A stretch of 64,000 nt of DNA from positions 1,054,001 to 1,118,000 of the forward strand of contig NZ_CP143867.1 in the NCBI RefSeq assembly GCF_036416795.1, in the 5' to 3' direction. Under the pieces are notes generated by a model that was not told the origin of the DNA, did not search any database, and was given only the letters and a program-made list of their open reading frames with translations. The position numbers were made by a program, and so were the translations under genes. Position 1 is the stretch's first letter. The number at the start of each line of letters is the position of its first letter. This document shows positions 26,397-34,865 of the stretch, in pieces. Source of the stretch: Bacteroides sp. MSB163. GTDB taxonomy: Bacteria; Bacteroidota; Bacteroidia; Bacteroidales; Bacteroidaceae.

Positions 26397-28541
26397 TTAG
26401 CGGATAGTTTTCAAACCTTTCATCTCCGCTTTATCAGCTTCTTTGATGCTGATGGCAACGCCGCCACTGGCGGCTAATTTCTGTTTCAGCACACTCTTGG
26501 GTGTCACTACTACCTTACGTATACGATAACTCTGAGGATTGGTATCCCAATCTGCATCTTTGCCATCTTCGTAAATGGTAGCGATATATTGTTTTCCTTC
26601 CGGAAGCCAGGAGAAAGGAATCGTTGCCGTACGACTGTTCTCATCGGTAATGCCGCCAACAAACCATTCGTTTTTACCTTTTGCCTTGCGGGCTACGGTG
26701 ATGTAATCTCCCGGTTCGGCTTCCAGGTACCAGCTGTTGTCCCAGTCTACCGCAACGTCTTCAATGAAGCGGAAGGCATCCGGGAAACGGGCGTAATTGG
26801 AAGGCAGGTCGGCTACCATCTGGATAGGAGAAGGCATAGTCATGTAAAGTGCCATTTGCTTCACCAAAGTGGTATGCACACGTTCGTTGGGTTTCTCACC
26901 GTTGTAATAAGACAATCTTGTCTCAAAAATACCCGGGGTATAGTCCATCGGACCACCTTTCAGGCGGGTAAAAGGCAGTATACAGGTATGATCGGGATCA
27001 TTGCCACCCATTGTTTCGAACTCTCCGCCACGGGCAGATTCCTGAGCCAGCCAGTTGGGGTAAGTACGGCACAAACCTGTGGGGCGTACCGCCTCATGGC
27101 TATTAACCATTACTTTATAATCAGCAGCGCGACGGGCTACATGAATATAATGGTTGTTCATCCATTGGGAAGAGTGATATTCATTACGGGGGATGATGTA
27201 ACCTACGTAACCGGTTTTCACGGCATGATAGCCATTGTCTACCATGAACTGGAAGGCCTCATCCAATTGGCGCTCGTAGTCGGCGGCATTGGCAGCTGTT
27301 TCGTGATGCATCACCATTTGTACGCCTTTTTCTTTGGCATAACGTTGCAGTTCTTTGACGTCGAAGTCGGGATAGGCTTTGTTGAAGAGGAACTGACGGT
27401 CTTTCCGATAGGAAGCCCAGTCTTCCCAACCTTCGTTCCAGCCTTCCACCAGTATTCCGTCGATGCCATGGGCGGAGGCGAAGTCAATATATTCCTTCAC
27501 ATGGGCGGTATTGGCGGGGTGATGGCCGTTGGGTTTCAGTTTTGCATAATCTGTAATGCCGGGTTTGGCCTGATAGAAATCACTATACGCCCAGGTCTTT
27601 CCTTCGCCTGTGAACATTTCCCACCACACGCCGACGAATTTCATCGGACGAATCCAGGAGGTATCTTCATATTGGCAAGGTTCGTTCAGATTATAAATCA
27701 ATTGAGAAGCAAGAATGTCGCGGGCATCATCACTGACAATAACAGTACGCCAGGGAGACAGCACGGGCAGTTGCAAATAGCCTTTCTTACCCAATTTATC
27801 AGGAGTCAGGTGGGCGCTCAGTTTAAACTGCTTATCATCTACATTCAGCAACATACCGGCATAATCCACTAAAGCGGCTTCATGGATATTCAGGTAGATG
27901 CCGTCTTCGCTTTTCATCATTAACGGGGTTTGCACTGTCAGGCCGCCTTCGGCTTTAGATTCATAAGATTTCTTGGCGATTCTTTTCTCCATATCCACTG
28001 CTATTTCCGATAGAGGGGCGGTGGTATAGGCAAACTCATTGGTATCATAATCACCGGGGATGCAAAAGGCCTTATGATTTCCCGTGAGATTGAATTCGGT
28101 TACTTCATCTTTTACGGTGAGGTAGTTCATCTTGCGTTGCAAAGGCAGTTCGTAGCGAAAGCCCAGACCATCATTGAACAGACGGAAACGGATATTTAGG
28201 ATCCGTCCTGTTTCCGGTTGTTCCAAGGTGACGGTCATTTCGTTATAATGATTCCGTACCCGGTTGTACTCACCCCAGACGGGATTCCAGTAGTTATCAA
28301 CAGAGGCACGTTCAAGGTTTGTTTGTTTGAATCCTCGGGTCAGGTCGGCTTCTTCCGTCAGGAGACCTAAACGACCGGAAGTTAAAACGGGTTTGCCTTT
28401 ATAGTCCAGCCGGTATGCCGGAACGCCGTCTGCCTGCTCCATAAACTCCAATGACAGGTTACCGTCAGGAGAAGTGAGTTGCTGGGCCGAGGCGAACGAG
28501 CCGAGGCAAAGGAAAAAGGCAATAAAAAGAGAATGTTTCAT
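26397..28541 (-). CDS. susB: GH97 alpha-glucosidase (SusB-like)
   Basis: A 714-residue exported glycoside hydrolase family 97 enzyme, which releases glucose from maltooligosaccharides. The signal peptide is MKHSLFIAFFLCLGSFASAQ. The N-terminal beta-sandwich (about 22-285; LTSPDGNLSLEF) precedes a TIM barrel with HGIDGILVEGWNEGWEDW, MVMHHETAANAADYE and the family block SHEAVRPTGLCRTYPNW. A C-terminal beta domain follows. The presence of Glu residues in HHETAAN and in NSHEAVRP favours the inverting, SusB-type subgroup. Last gene of the starch locus, 49 bases after a GH13 gene. Confidence 0.95.
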   Translation of the reverse strand: MKHSLFIAFFLCLGSFASAQQLTSPDGNLSLEFMEQADGVPAYRLDYKGKPVLTSGRLGLLTEEADLTRGFKQTNLERASVDNYWNPVWGEYNRVRNHYNEMTVTLEQPETGRILNIRFRLFNDGLGFRYELPLQRKMNYLTVKDEVTEFNLTGNHKAFCIPGDYDTNEFAYTTAPLSEIAVDMEKRIAKKSYESKAEGGLTVQTPLMMKSEDGIYLNIHEAALVDYAGMLLNVDDKQFKLSAHLTPDKLGKKGYLQLPVLSPWRTVIVSDDARDILASQLIYNLNEPCQYEDTSWIRPMKFVGVWWEMFTGEGKTWAYSDFYQAKPGITDYAKLKPNGHHPANTAHVKEYIDFASAHGIDGILVEGWNEGWEDWASYRKDRQFLFNKAYPDFDVKELQRYAKEKGVQMVMHHETAANAADYERQLDEAFQFMVDNGYHAVKTGYVGYIIPRNEYHSSQWMNNHYIHVARRAADYKVMVNSHEAVRPTGLCRTYPNWLAQESARGGEFETMGGNDPDHTCILPFTRLKGGPMDYTPGIFETRLSYYNGEKPNERVHTTLVKQMALYMTMPSPIQMVADLPSNYARFPDAFRFIEDVAVDWDNSWYLEAEPGDYITVARKAKGKNEWFVGGITDENSRTATIPFSWLPEGKQYIATIYEDGKDADWDTNPQSYRIRKVVVTPKSVLKQKLAASGGVAISIKEADKAEMKGLKTIR

Positions 28542-28590
28542 ATTCTATTATGGTTTTAGTATGATACTTTTAAACACTAATATCATCTCA

Positions 28591-29916
28591 TCAATACTTA
28601 AAGATTCGATACTGATAAGGGCACAGACTCAGTTCTGCTTCCAGCTTCTCTTCTGTTCCGCTATACATATCTTTACTTGGATGTCCGTTCCACTCTTGCG
28701 GAAGCGTCACATTTACTTCACGATTACGTACATTTACAGCAACCAACACACGGTCTTTACCATCCTGTTTTTCAAAGAGCAGCACATCGGGTTGCGGATA
28801 TGTCTTCAATCCCCCTTTACGGATAGCCGGATACTCGTTGTAAAGAGCCATCAGACGACAGTATTCCTGATACAGTTCACTGTTCCCCGTCCAATCCACC
28901 GGAACATACGTAAAGAAGTTGATAGCTTCGGGATAACCCGCCTCTTGTGAACCATAAATCAACGCTCCTCCATGCAGATAAGTAGTCAGTACGAAAGCTG
29001 CCATAGAGCCGCGCACATCTCCGAATTCTTTAGTAGGCGACATCTTTGCCGACTCATCATGATTGGTGGTAAAACGCAGTTTCACTTTTCCTACAGGGAT
29101 AGTGTCATACTCCGCTTTATCCGTAGCAAACAGTTCCTGTGCCGGAGCATCTTTTACGAATACATCGCGAAGTGACTCCAGAAAGTCCCAGGAATAATTC
29201 ATATCGAAACCAGCATCAAAGTGGTCGCGTCTTTTCCCTTCAGCCAGCATCAGTAACGAACGCCCGGGGATGGCACGCAAAGAGTCGAGCGCCTGTTTCC
29301 AGAAGTCGAAGGGAACAAAGTCCGCCGCATCGCAACGGAAGCCATCGATGCCGATTTCTGTAACCCAAAACCTCATGGCTTCAATCATTGCCAGGCGCAT
29401 CTCCTGATTATCAAAGTTTAAGTCAGCCACATCCTTCCAACCGGTTCCGGCAGGAAAGATTATGTTTCCGGCCTCATCCTGCGTATACCATTCTTTGTTG
29501 ACAATCCAGGCATTGTCCCAGGAAGTATGATTGGCTACCCAGTCGATAATCACATTCATCCCCTTCTGATGGCAAGTGGCAACCAAAGCCTTAAACTCAT
29601 CCAGAGTACCGAACTCCGGATTCACTCCTTTATAGTCCTTCACACAATAGGGGGAATTCACTGATTTCTCCTGCCCCACTTCATTGATCGGCATAAACCA
29701 CACCACGTTGATTCCCAATGCCTGAATGGAATCCAAGCGACGTTCCACCACCTTGAACGACTTCTCAGAAGCAAAGACACGCGGATTGACCTGATACATC
29801 ACCACATCTTCCACAGCAGGCAATGCCGCAACTTTCGCCGCCGCTTCGCCCTGCCGCTTACCTGTACAGGCAGCAAGCAGGCACAGCAGACTTACAATAA
29901 ATATATATTTCTTCAT
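28591..29916 (-). CDS. GH13 alpha-amylase, lipoprotein
   Basis: A 441-residue glycoside hydrolase family 13 enzyme with a lipoprotein signal (LLCLLAACTGK). The catalytic nucleophile is in GFRCDAADFVP, the acid/base Glu in LLMLAEGKRRD, and the third Asp in FTTNHDESA. It is much shorter than SusG (about 690 residues) and lacks an inserted starch-binding module. Its ATG lies one base after the stop of the next upstream GH13 gene, to which it is clearly related, suggesting an old tandem duplication. Likely acts at the cell surface or in the periplasm on maltooligosaccharides. Confidence 0.92.
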   Translation of the reverse strand: MKKYIFIVSLLCLLAACTGKRQGEAAAKVAALPAVEDVVMYQVNPRVFASEKSFKVVERRLDSIQALGINVVWFMPINEVGQEKSVNSPYCVKDYKGVNPEFGTLDEFKALVATCHQKGMNVIIDWVANHTSWDNAWIVNKEWYTQDEAGNIIFPAGTGWKDVADLNFDNQEMRLAMIEAMRFWVTEIGIDGFRCDAADFVPFDFWKQALDSLRAIPGRSLLMLAEGKRRDHFDAGFDMNYSWDFLESLRDVFVKDAPAQELFATDKAEYDTIPVGKVKLRFTTNHDESAKMSPTKEFGDVRGSMAAFVLTTYLHGGALIYGSQEAGYPEAINFFTYVPVDWTGNSELYQEYCRLMALYNEYPAIRKGGLKTYPQPDVLLFEKQDGKDRVLVAVNVRNREVNVTLPQEWNGHPSKDMYSGTEEKLEAELSLCPYQYRIFKY

Positions 29917-29917
29917 A

Positions 29918-31261
29918 TTATCCTTCTATTTTCCAAATGTAATATTGGTAGGGCTCCAGTGTTACTGTTCTCGGCAATACGGTGCTTTCACCGGTCCAGA
30001 GGTTCTTCGCACTATCCCCTACCCGCTCCATAGGCAGATTCAATCTTTCCTGATTGCCGCTGGTATTTATCAGTACCAGTATCTTTTCCGTACTGGAGAT
30101 ACGATAAGAGCAAATCGCTTTACTCGTCTGATAAAGTTTGATTTCTCCATTCTGTAAAGCGGGAGAGTTACGGTACAACTGCATCAGTTTGGTATAATCC
30201 GCCTGATAATCGGTATTAGAATCCCAGTCCATCGCCTGATAGCCAAAGAAAGAGAGGGCCTTGTCATAAGCCAGTTCCTGCGAACTATAAATCATTGGGC
30301 AGCCACCCATAGAAATAGAGGCCACAAAGGCCGAGAAAGCACCTTCCTTGGTTTGATAAGCCTGCACGGGCGATTTCTCGGAAGCCATATCATGGTTGGT
30401 GGAATAACGCATAAGTAACCGTTTATCCGTTACCGAAGCAAGCTCACTGCGATGTGTATCATACAGATTAGCCACAGAAGCGCTTCCTGCATATACATCC
30501 TGTAGTTTATAAGCGAAGTTCCAGGCATACAGCATATCAAAACCTGCATCGTAGAGTGAAGTTTGTGAGCCTTCGGCCAGCATCAGCAAGGTACTTTTGG
30601 CGGCACGAAGCTTCGTGATGGTTTCCTTCCAAAAATCATTAGGTACCCCTTCGGCATGGTCGCAACGGAATCCGTCTATGTCAGCTTCGGTCAGCCAGTA
30701 AAGCATGGCCTCCTGCATGGCGACACGCATGGCAGTGTTGTCATAGTTCAGATCAGCCACATCGTCCCAACCCATTCCCGGCGGAGAAACAATATTACCG
30801 TTAGCGTCCTGCGTATACCAGTCCTTATGTTCCGTAGTCCAGGCATGGTCCCAGGCGGTATGATTGGCTACCCAGTCCAGAATAACCAGTATACCTTCAG
30901 CATGCGCCTTCGTAACTAATGCTTTCAGATCGGACAGCGTTCCATAGGCAGGATTAATAGCCCGGTAGTCTTTCACACAATACGGAGAACCGACAGCATT
31001 CTTTTCACCTTGCTGGAAAATGGGCATGAGCCAAAGAACATTGGCTTCCAGCTTTTTGATACGCGGCAGTTGGGCAGTCAGTCCATTCAGCGCCTGCGTT
31101 TCGCCGAAGAGTGCCGGATTGGCTTCATAAATCACCATTCCGTCTGTAGTAACGTCATCTGCGGGAGGCGGCATATCAGGATCATCATCCGAACTGCATC
31201 CGGTAAAGCTCAACAGCAAAAGGCTGGAGCACAAAATCTTAAGGATATCTTTTAGTCTCAT
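29918..31261 (-). CDS. GH13 alpha-amylase, lipoprotein (paralogue)
   Basis: A 447-residue GH13 enzyme with lipoprotein signal (LLLLSFTGCSSDDDPD); the acidic run after the Cys resembles a Bacteroides surface-export signal. Catalytic blocks are DGFRCDHAEGVP, LLMLAEGSQTS and STNHDMASEK. It follows the SusE/F-like gene and precedes the GH13 paralogue by one base. The acidic lipoprotein start suggests that this copy is on the cell surface, in the place SusG takes in B. thetaiotaomicron; the other copy lacks that signal. Confidence 0.92.
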   Translation of the reverse strand: MRLKDILKILCSSLLLLSFTGCSSDDDPDMPPPADDVTTDGMVIYEANPALFGETQALNGLTAQLPRIKKLEANVLWLMPIFQQGEKNAVGSPYCVKDYRAINPAYGTLSDLKALVTKAHAEGILVILDWVANHTAWDHAWTTEHKDWYTQDANGNIVSPPGMGWDDVADLNYDNTAMRVAMQEAMLYWLTEADIDGFRCDHAEGVPNDFWKETITKLRAAKSTLLMLAEGSQTSLYDAGFDMLYAWNFAYKLQDVYAGSASVANLYDTHRSELASVTDKRLLMRYSTNHDMASEKSPVQAYQTKEGAFSAFVASISMGGCPMIYSSQELAYDKALSFFGYQAMDWDSNTDYQADYTKLMQLYRNSPALQNGEIKLYQTSKAICSYRISSTEKILVLINTSGNQERLNLPMERVGDSAKNLWTGESTVLPRTVTLEPYQYYIWKIEG

Positions 31262-31338
31262 ATCTATAATGTTATACCTATTAATTATCTGATAAAAGTG
31301 TTTCAGCTTATGTTTCAGCTGGTGGAACTCTTAGCATC

Positions 31339-33015
31339 TTAGGGCTTGGGCAGTTTTTCATAAGAAGTAGCTGTGATGGAGAAGTAGATATCTCCTATCA
31401 ATGCTGTATACAGCCCGCCATCTTCTATTTGCTGTCCACCTCCATTATTATTGAAAATCAAATTCGAATACTTACCAACATGTTCCGATAAATCAAAGTA
31501 TTTATAAGTAACGCCATTGATTTCCCTCGTTCCGGTTACTTGTATGCCCGGCCAACTGTCACCAATTGCAGCGTCGCCCCAGCCATAGAGCGCCAAAGCA
31601 TCCCAACCTGAGTTATCCTGTACATACACGGTACAATCTTTTATTTCACTACAACCCGCTTCCGAGATGCGGAGGTAGTAATCACGAGCTATCGTCAGGT
31701 TATAGTCATTCAACTGGCTTCCACCATTGTTATTATTGAATATCAGATTGACATTCTTATTTGTACAATCCGGTGTCAGATGGAAACACTTATACGTCGT
31801 ACCGTTGATTTCTTTCGTCTCCGACACTTGTATGCCGGGCCAGCCGCCACCAAGTTCCACATCTCCATAGCTGTAAAGTGCCAACGTACCCCAACCGGTA
31901 TTATCTTCCACATAAAGAGAATAGCGCGTACCGTGATTTGCGGGATCTATCTCCTCGCACTTCTCTGGAGTAATGCTGAAATAGAAATCGCGGCTGAAAG
32001 TGATGTTCTTAACGAAAGACAGCACGAGTCCCGGATCGTCTTCCTTTTTGTTATTATTAAATGTCAGCTTCAGACTTTGATTCATCAGTTCCACATCGGT
32101 TTCAAAGTATTTATAAACCACTCCGTTGATTTCCTTTGTTCCGGCAGGTTCAAGTCCCGGCCAGTCTTCATTGTTATCACCAGCTCCGGAGATGTAAAGT
32201 GCCAGATCTTCCCAACCGGACTGGTCGTCTACATAGATGCAATAGCTTGCTTCCGGATCTATCTCTTCAAAGCCTTTGTCGGTAATGCGAAAGTAGAAGT
32301 TTCTGTTGAGCGTCACTGCCGGACCGTTCACCTGCACATCTACATTATTGAATATCAGATTCAACCCTTCATAGCCATCCAAAGATTTCCCCATATCGAA
32401 GTACTTATAAGTAACCCCATTGATCACTTCCGTACCTTTCACCGAAAGTCCCGGCCAAGCAGGCGTCACATCACCATCACCGGCCCAACCGTACAGGTAC
32501 AGATTATCCCAACCGGACTTATCAGCCACATAAACCACAAAGCCATCATGTCCTTCTTCTTCCGTATTAAAGTAAGCCTCCCAGCGGTCTACCCATACAT
32601 TGGTACGGGTTCCCACCTTTACATCCAGCCGATGCACCACGGTCTCATTCTTCACCGAACGTTCTTCACCTTTCGAGGCCGATACGAAGTAGAAGCCATC
32701 CGCCAGTGTCTTTCCATCTTTAAACGTGGAAGGTAACAGATAGATTCCCCACTTGGATTCACTTCCGGTAGCTTTCTCCAACTGCCATTCCAGATTACCA
32801 ACGGCAGCTTTGGCTCCTCCATTAAAGTCGCCTACAATGTAGTATTCGTCATCGGCAGCACTACCTTTCGGCATGATGACTTCCAGCAATATGGCGTTCG
32901 CCTTGATTTCGAACTGAGGCAGTTCGTCATCGAATATAATTGTATCTGTATCGTCGCACCCATTGAGCAGAGCAAACAACGGCAACATAAACAGCCAATA
33001 AACTATCTTTTTCAT
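31339..33015 (-). CDS. SusE/SusF-like starch-binding lipoprotein with four repeated modules
   Basis: A 558-residue surface lipoprotein (lipobox ALLNGC, C20, then acidic DDTDT). After an N-terminal SusE-type region (about 30-155) come four tandem modules of about 95-105 residues, starting near 161, 259, 366 and 462. Each opens with a Y-V-x-D-x-(S/T)-G-W-x-x-L-x-L-Y pattern, continues with WPG and INGVTYKYF, and has L-x-F-N-N. The conserved Trp residues suit starch binding (CBM26-like). It lies between susD and the amylases, so it takes the place of SusE and SusF together. B. thetaiotaomicron SusE and SusF carry two and three modules; four in one protein is notable. Confidence 0.88.
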   Translation of the reverse strand: MKKIVYWLFMLPLFALLNGCDDTDTIIFDDELPQFEIKANAILLEVIMPKGSAADDEYYIVGDFNGGAKAAVGNLEWQLEKATGSESKWGIYLLPSTFKDGKTLADGFYFVSASKGEERSVKNETVVHRLDVKVGTRTNVWVDRWEAYFNTEEEGHDGFVVYVADKSGWDNLYLYGWAGDGDVTPAWPGLSVKGTEVINGVTYKYFDMGKSLDGYEGLNLIFNNVDVQVNGPAVTLNRNFYFRITDKGFEEIDPEASYCIYVDDQSGWEDLALYISGAGDNNEDWPGLEPAGTKEINGVVYKYFETDVELMNQSLKLTFNNNKKEDDPGLVLSFVKNITFSRDFYFSITPEKCEEIDPANHGTRYSLYVEDNTGWGTLALYSYGDVELGGGWPGIQVSETKEINGTTYKCFHLTPDCTNKNVNLIFNNNNGGSQLNDYNLTIARDYYLRISEAGCSEIKDCTVYVQDNSGWDALALYGWGDAAIGDSWPGIQVTGTREINGVTYKYFDLSEHVGKYSNLIFNNNGGGQQIEDGGLYTALIGDIYFSITATSYEKLPKP

Positions 33016-33063
33016 GGATTTTCTGTTTTTGAGTTATTTATAATTCGGGTTCTGTATCAGTCC

Positions 33064-34830
33064 TTAATTGACAAGCAATGCAGAAGCAGGCAACGGATAC
33101 CACTCATATTTACGATCACGCTTGGCGGGATAAAGTTGACCATTGTCCGTGGCACGTCCGAAGAACCACCACTGACCTTGCGTGAATTTGTCGAAACGAC
33201 GCAGATCTGTACGGCGGCGGCGACCTTCATTCAGGAACTCAACACCCCACTGGCTCAACATCCAGTCCATATCGAAGGCGGTGAAGCCACGGCCCGGTTT
33301 GTCTTTCACGTCTGCCCAGTCGCCGGCACTGAAGTAGCGTTTACGTACTTCGTTCACCAGTTCTTTGGCCTTGTCGGCTTGTCCGGCACGCATTTCACAT
33401 TCTGCCAGCATATAATACACTTCACTCAGGCGGAATTCCACTTCGTCGATGTTCTGGAAGTCGATAGCGGCGGAAGTAGGATATACCGGATACTTCACCA
33501 GACGAAGGCCGGAGTTCGTCTCTCCCCAACGCGGTGACATGACGGTTTCCAAGTTGCGTCCGAGGTTCATAAACGTACCTACCTGGTCTACATATGCCAA
33601 GTCTTGTCCGTCACGGTCGGCATCGGCTTTCAAGGCTTCACCCTTACCATAGTTAGCTTTTATGGTACCTTTCAGGAAGATACCGCTGTAGCCGTTCTTT
33701 TTGTCATAACTATAATTCTTTTTACGGATGTCGCGGTCGTCGAAGCGTTCGTAGACTGCACCCAGTTTATCACCGTAAGCCGCATCGAGGAAGCAGGTAG
33801 CTCCCTGTGTACCTCCCAATTCATTCACCGTTCCCGCATTGTCATACGAAGGAACCAGACAAGTACAGTTCCAACCACTCTGACTGTAAGTGCCTCCAAA
33901 ATAATCCCAGATATTATAAGGATAGAAAGTCATGCGCATCCATCCCATATTCAGCTTACCGTCTTCGCAGGCAAAAGCCATGATGACTTCGGGACATTCC
34001 GTATTATTGATAGAGTAAATATCGCGATAATCCTTTGCCAACTCATATTTTCCATATTTACCGCCGATTATTTCACGGCACAGTTCGGCACATTCGGTAT
34101 AGTGGCTTTCTTTGATAAACACCTCGGCATTCAGCAACAGACGGGCTTTGATCATACGGTTCACGGCCTTGTTCATGCGGTTCACCTGATTTTCGACCAT
34201 TCCTTCGTAGCAATCATCCAGCTCGGTAGCAATGAAGTTATAAATCTTCTTGCAACTTGTATCGAAGTCCGGATCGGCAGTGGGTGGCAATTCACCGTCT
34301 ACGGTGGCCGGTTCAATATTCAGCGGCAATGCACCACCCCAGATTTCGAAGATATTGTAATAAGCCCAGGCACGGAGCGTACGTACTTCGCCTTCATAAG
34401 CTTTCAATTTTTCATCGGTCATCTTCAGATCAGCAGAAGTTAACTTCCCCATATCAGCCAATAAAGTGTTACACAGGCCGATAGTGGTCCATGCATTCTC
34501 CCAGGCACTGCGGATAATCTTGGCATCGGGAGTCCAGTTCTGAATGGAGAAGATAAACTTTTCGCCTTCATCATATCCCCACTGACCGCCATTCCATACA
34601 CGCCAGGTCACCTGATCGGCAGGAAATTCCTGCATGTACCAGAAGTATTCGGCATAACTGGTAGCCCCTGTGGAGTAAATGGTAGCTACCGCACTCTTCA
34701 CACTATTCTCGTCCTGATAATAGACGCCGGAGTCTACACGGTCGAACACTTCTTCCGTAAGGTCGAAACAACCGCTCAATGAACAACCCAGAATGATTGC
34801 CAACAGACATTTATATTTCAGATATTTCAT
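33064..34830 (-). CDS. susD: SusD/RagB family glycan-binding lipoprotein
   Basis: A 588-residue SusD-family protein with lipoprotein signal (LAIILGCSLSGCFDL). TPR-like helices carry EGEVRTLRAWAYYNIFEIWGGALPL, cited here only by its key part RAWAYYNIFEIWGG, and the C-terminal SusD domain has EVRKRYFSAGDWADV and QWGVEFLNEGRRRTDLRRFDKF-type blocks. It caps the SusC barrel and binds starch or maltooligosaccharides. It starts 35 bases after susC. Size and position suit true SusD rather than a generic RagB, but ligand identity rests on the locus. Confidence 0.93.
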   Translation of the reverse strand: MKYLKYKCLLAIILGCSLSGCFDLTEEVFDRVDSGVYYQDENSVKSAVATIYSTGATSYAEYFWYMQEFPADQVTWRVWNGGQWGYDEGEKFIFSIQNWTPDAKIIRSAWENAWTTIGLCNTLLADMGKLTSADLKMTDEKLKAYEGEVRTLRAWAYYNIFEIWGGALPLNIEPATVDGELPPTADPDFDTSCKKIYNFIATELDDCYEGMVENQVNRMNKAVNRMIKARLLLNAEVFIKESHYTECAELCREIIGGKYGKYELAKDYRDIYSINNTECPEVIMAFACEDGKLNMGWMRMTFYPYNIWDYFGGTYSQSGWNCTCLVPSYDNAGTVNELGGTQGATCFLDAAYGDKLGAVYERFDDRDIRKKNYSYDKKNGYSGIFLKGTIKANYGKGEALKADADRDGQDLAYVDQVGTFMNLGRNLETVMSPRWGETNSGLRLVKYPVYPTSAAIDFQNIDEVEFRLSEVYYMLAECEMRAGQADKAKELVNEVRKRYFSAGDWADVKDKPGRGFTAFDMDWMLSQWGVEFLNEGRRRRTDLRRFDKFTQGQWWFFGRATDNGQLYPAKRDRKYEWYPLPASALLVN

Positions 34831-34865
34831 AATTCTTTTCTGTATTAATGATTAAAACGATAGCC

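Noticed and set aside
26589..27872. Long plus-strand frame opposite susB
   Set aside because: Antisense shadow of a clear GH97 gene, with unlikely amino-acid composition.
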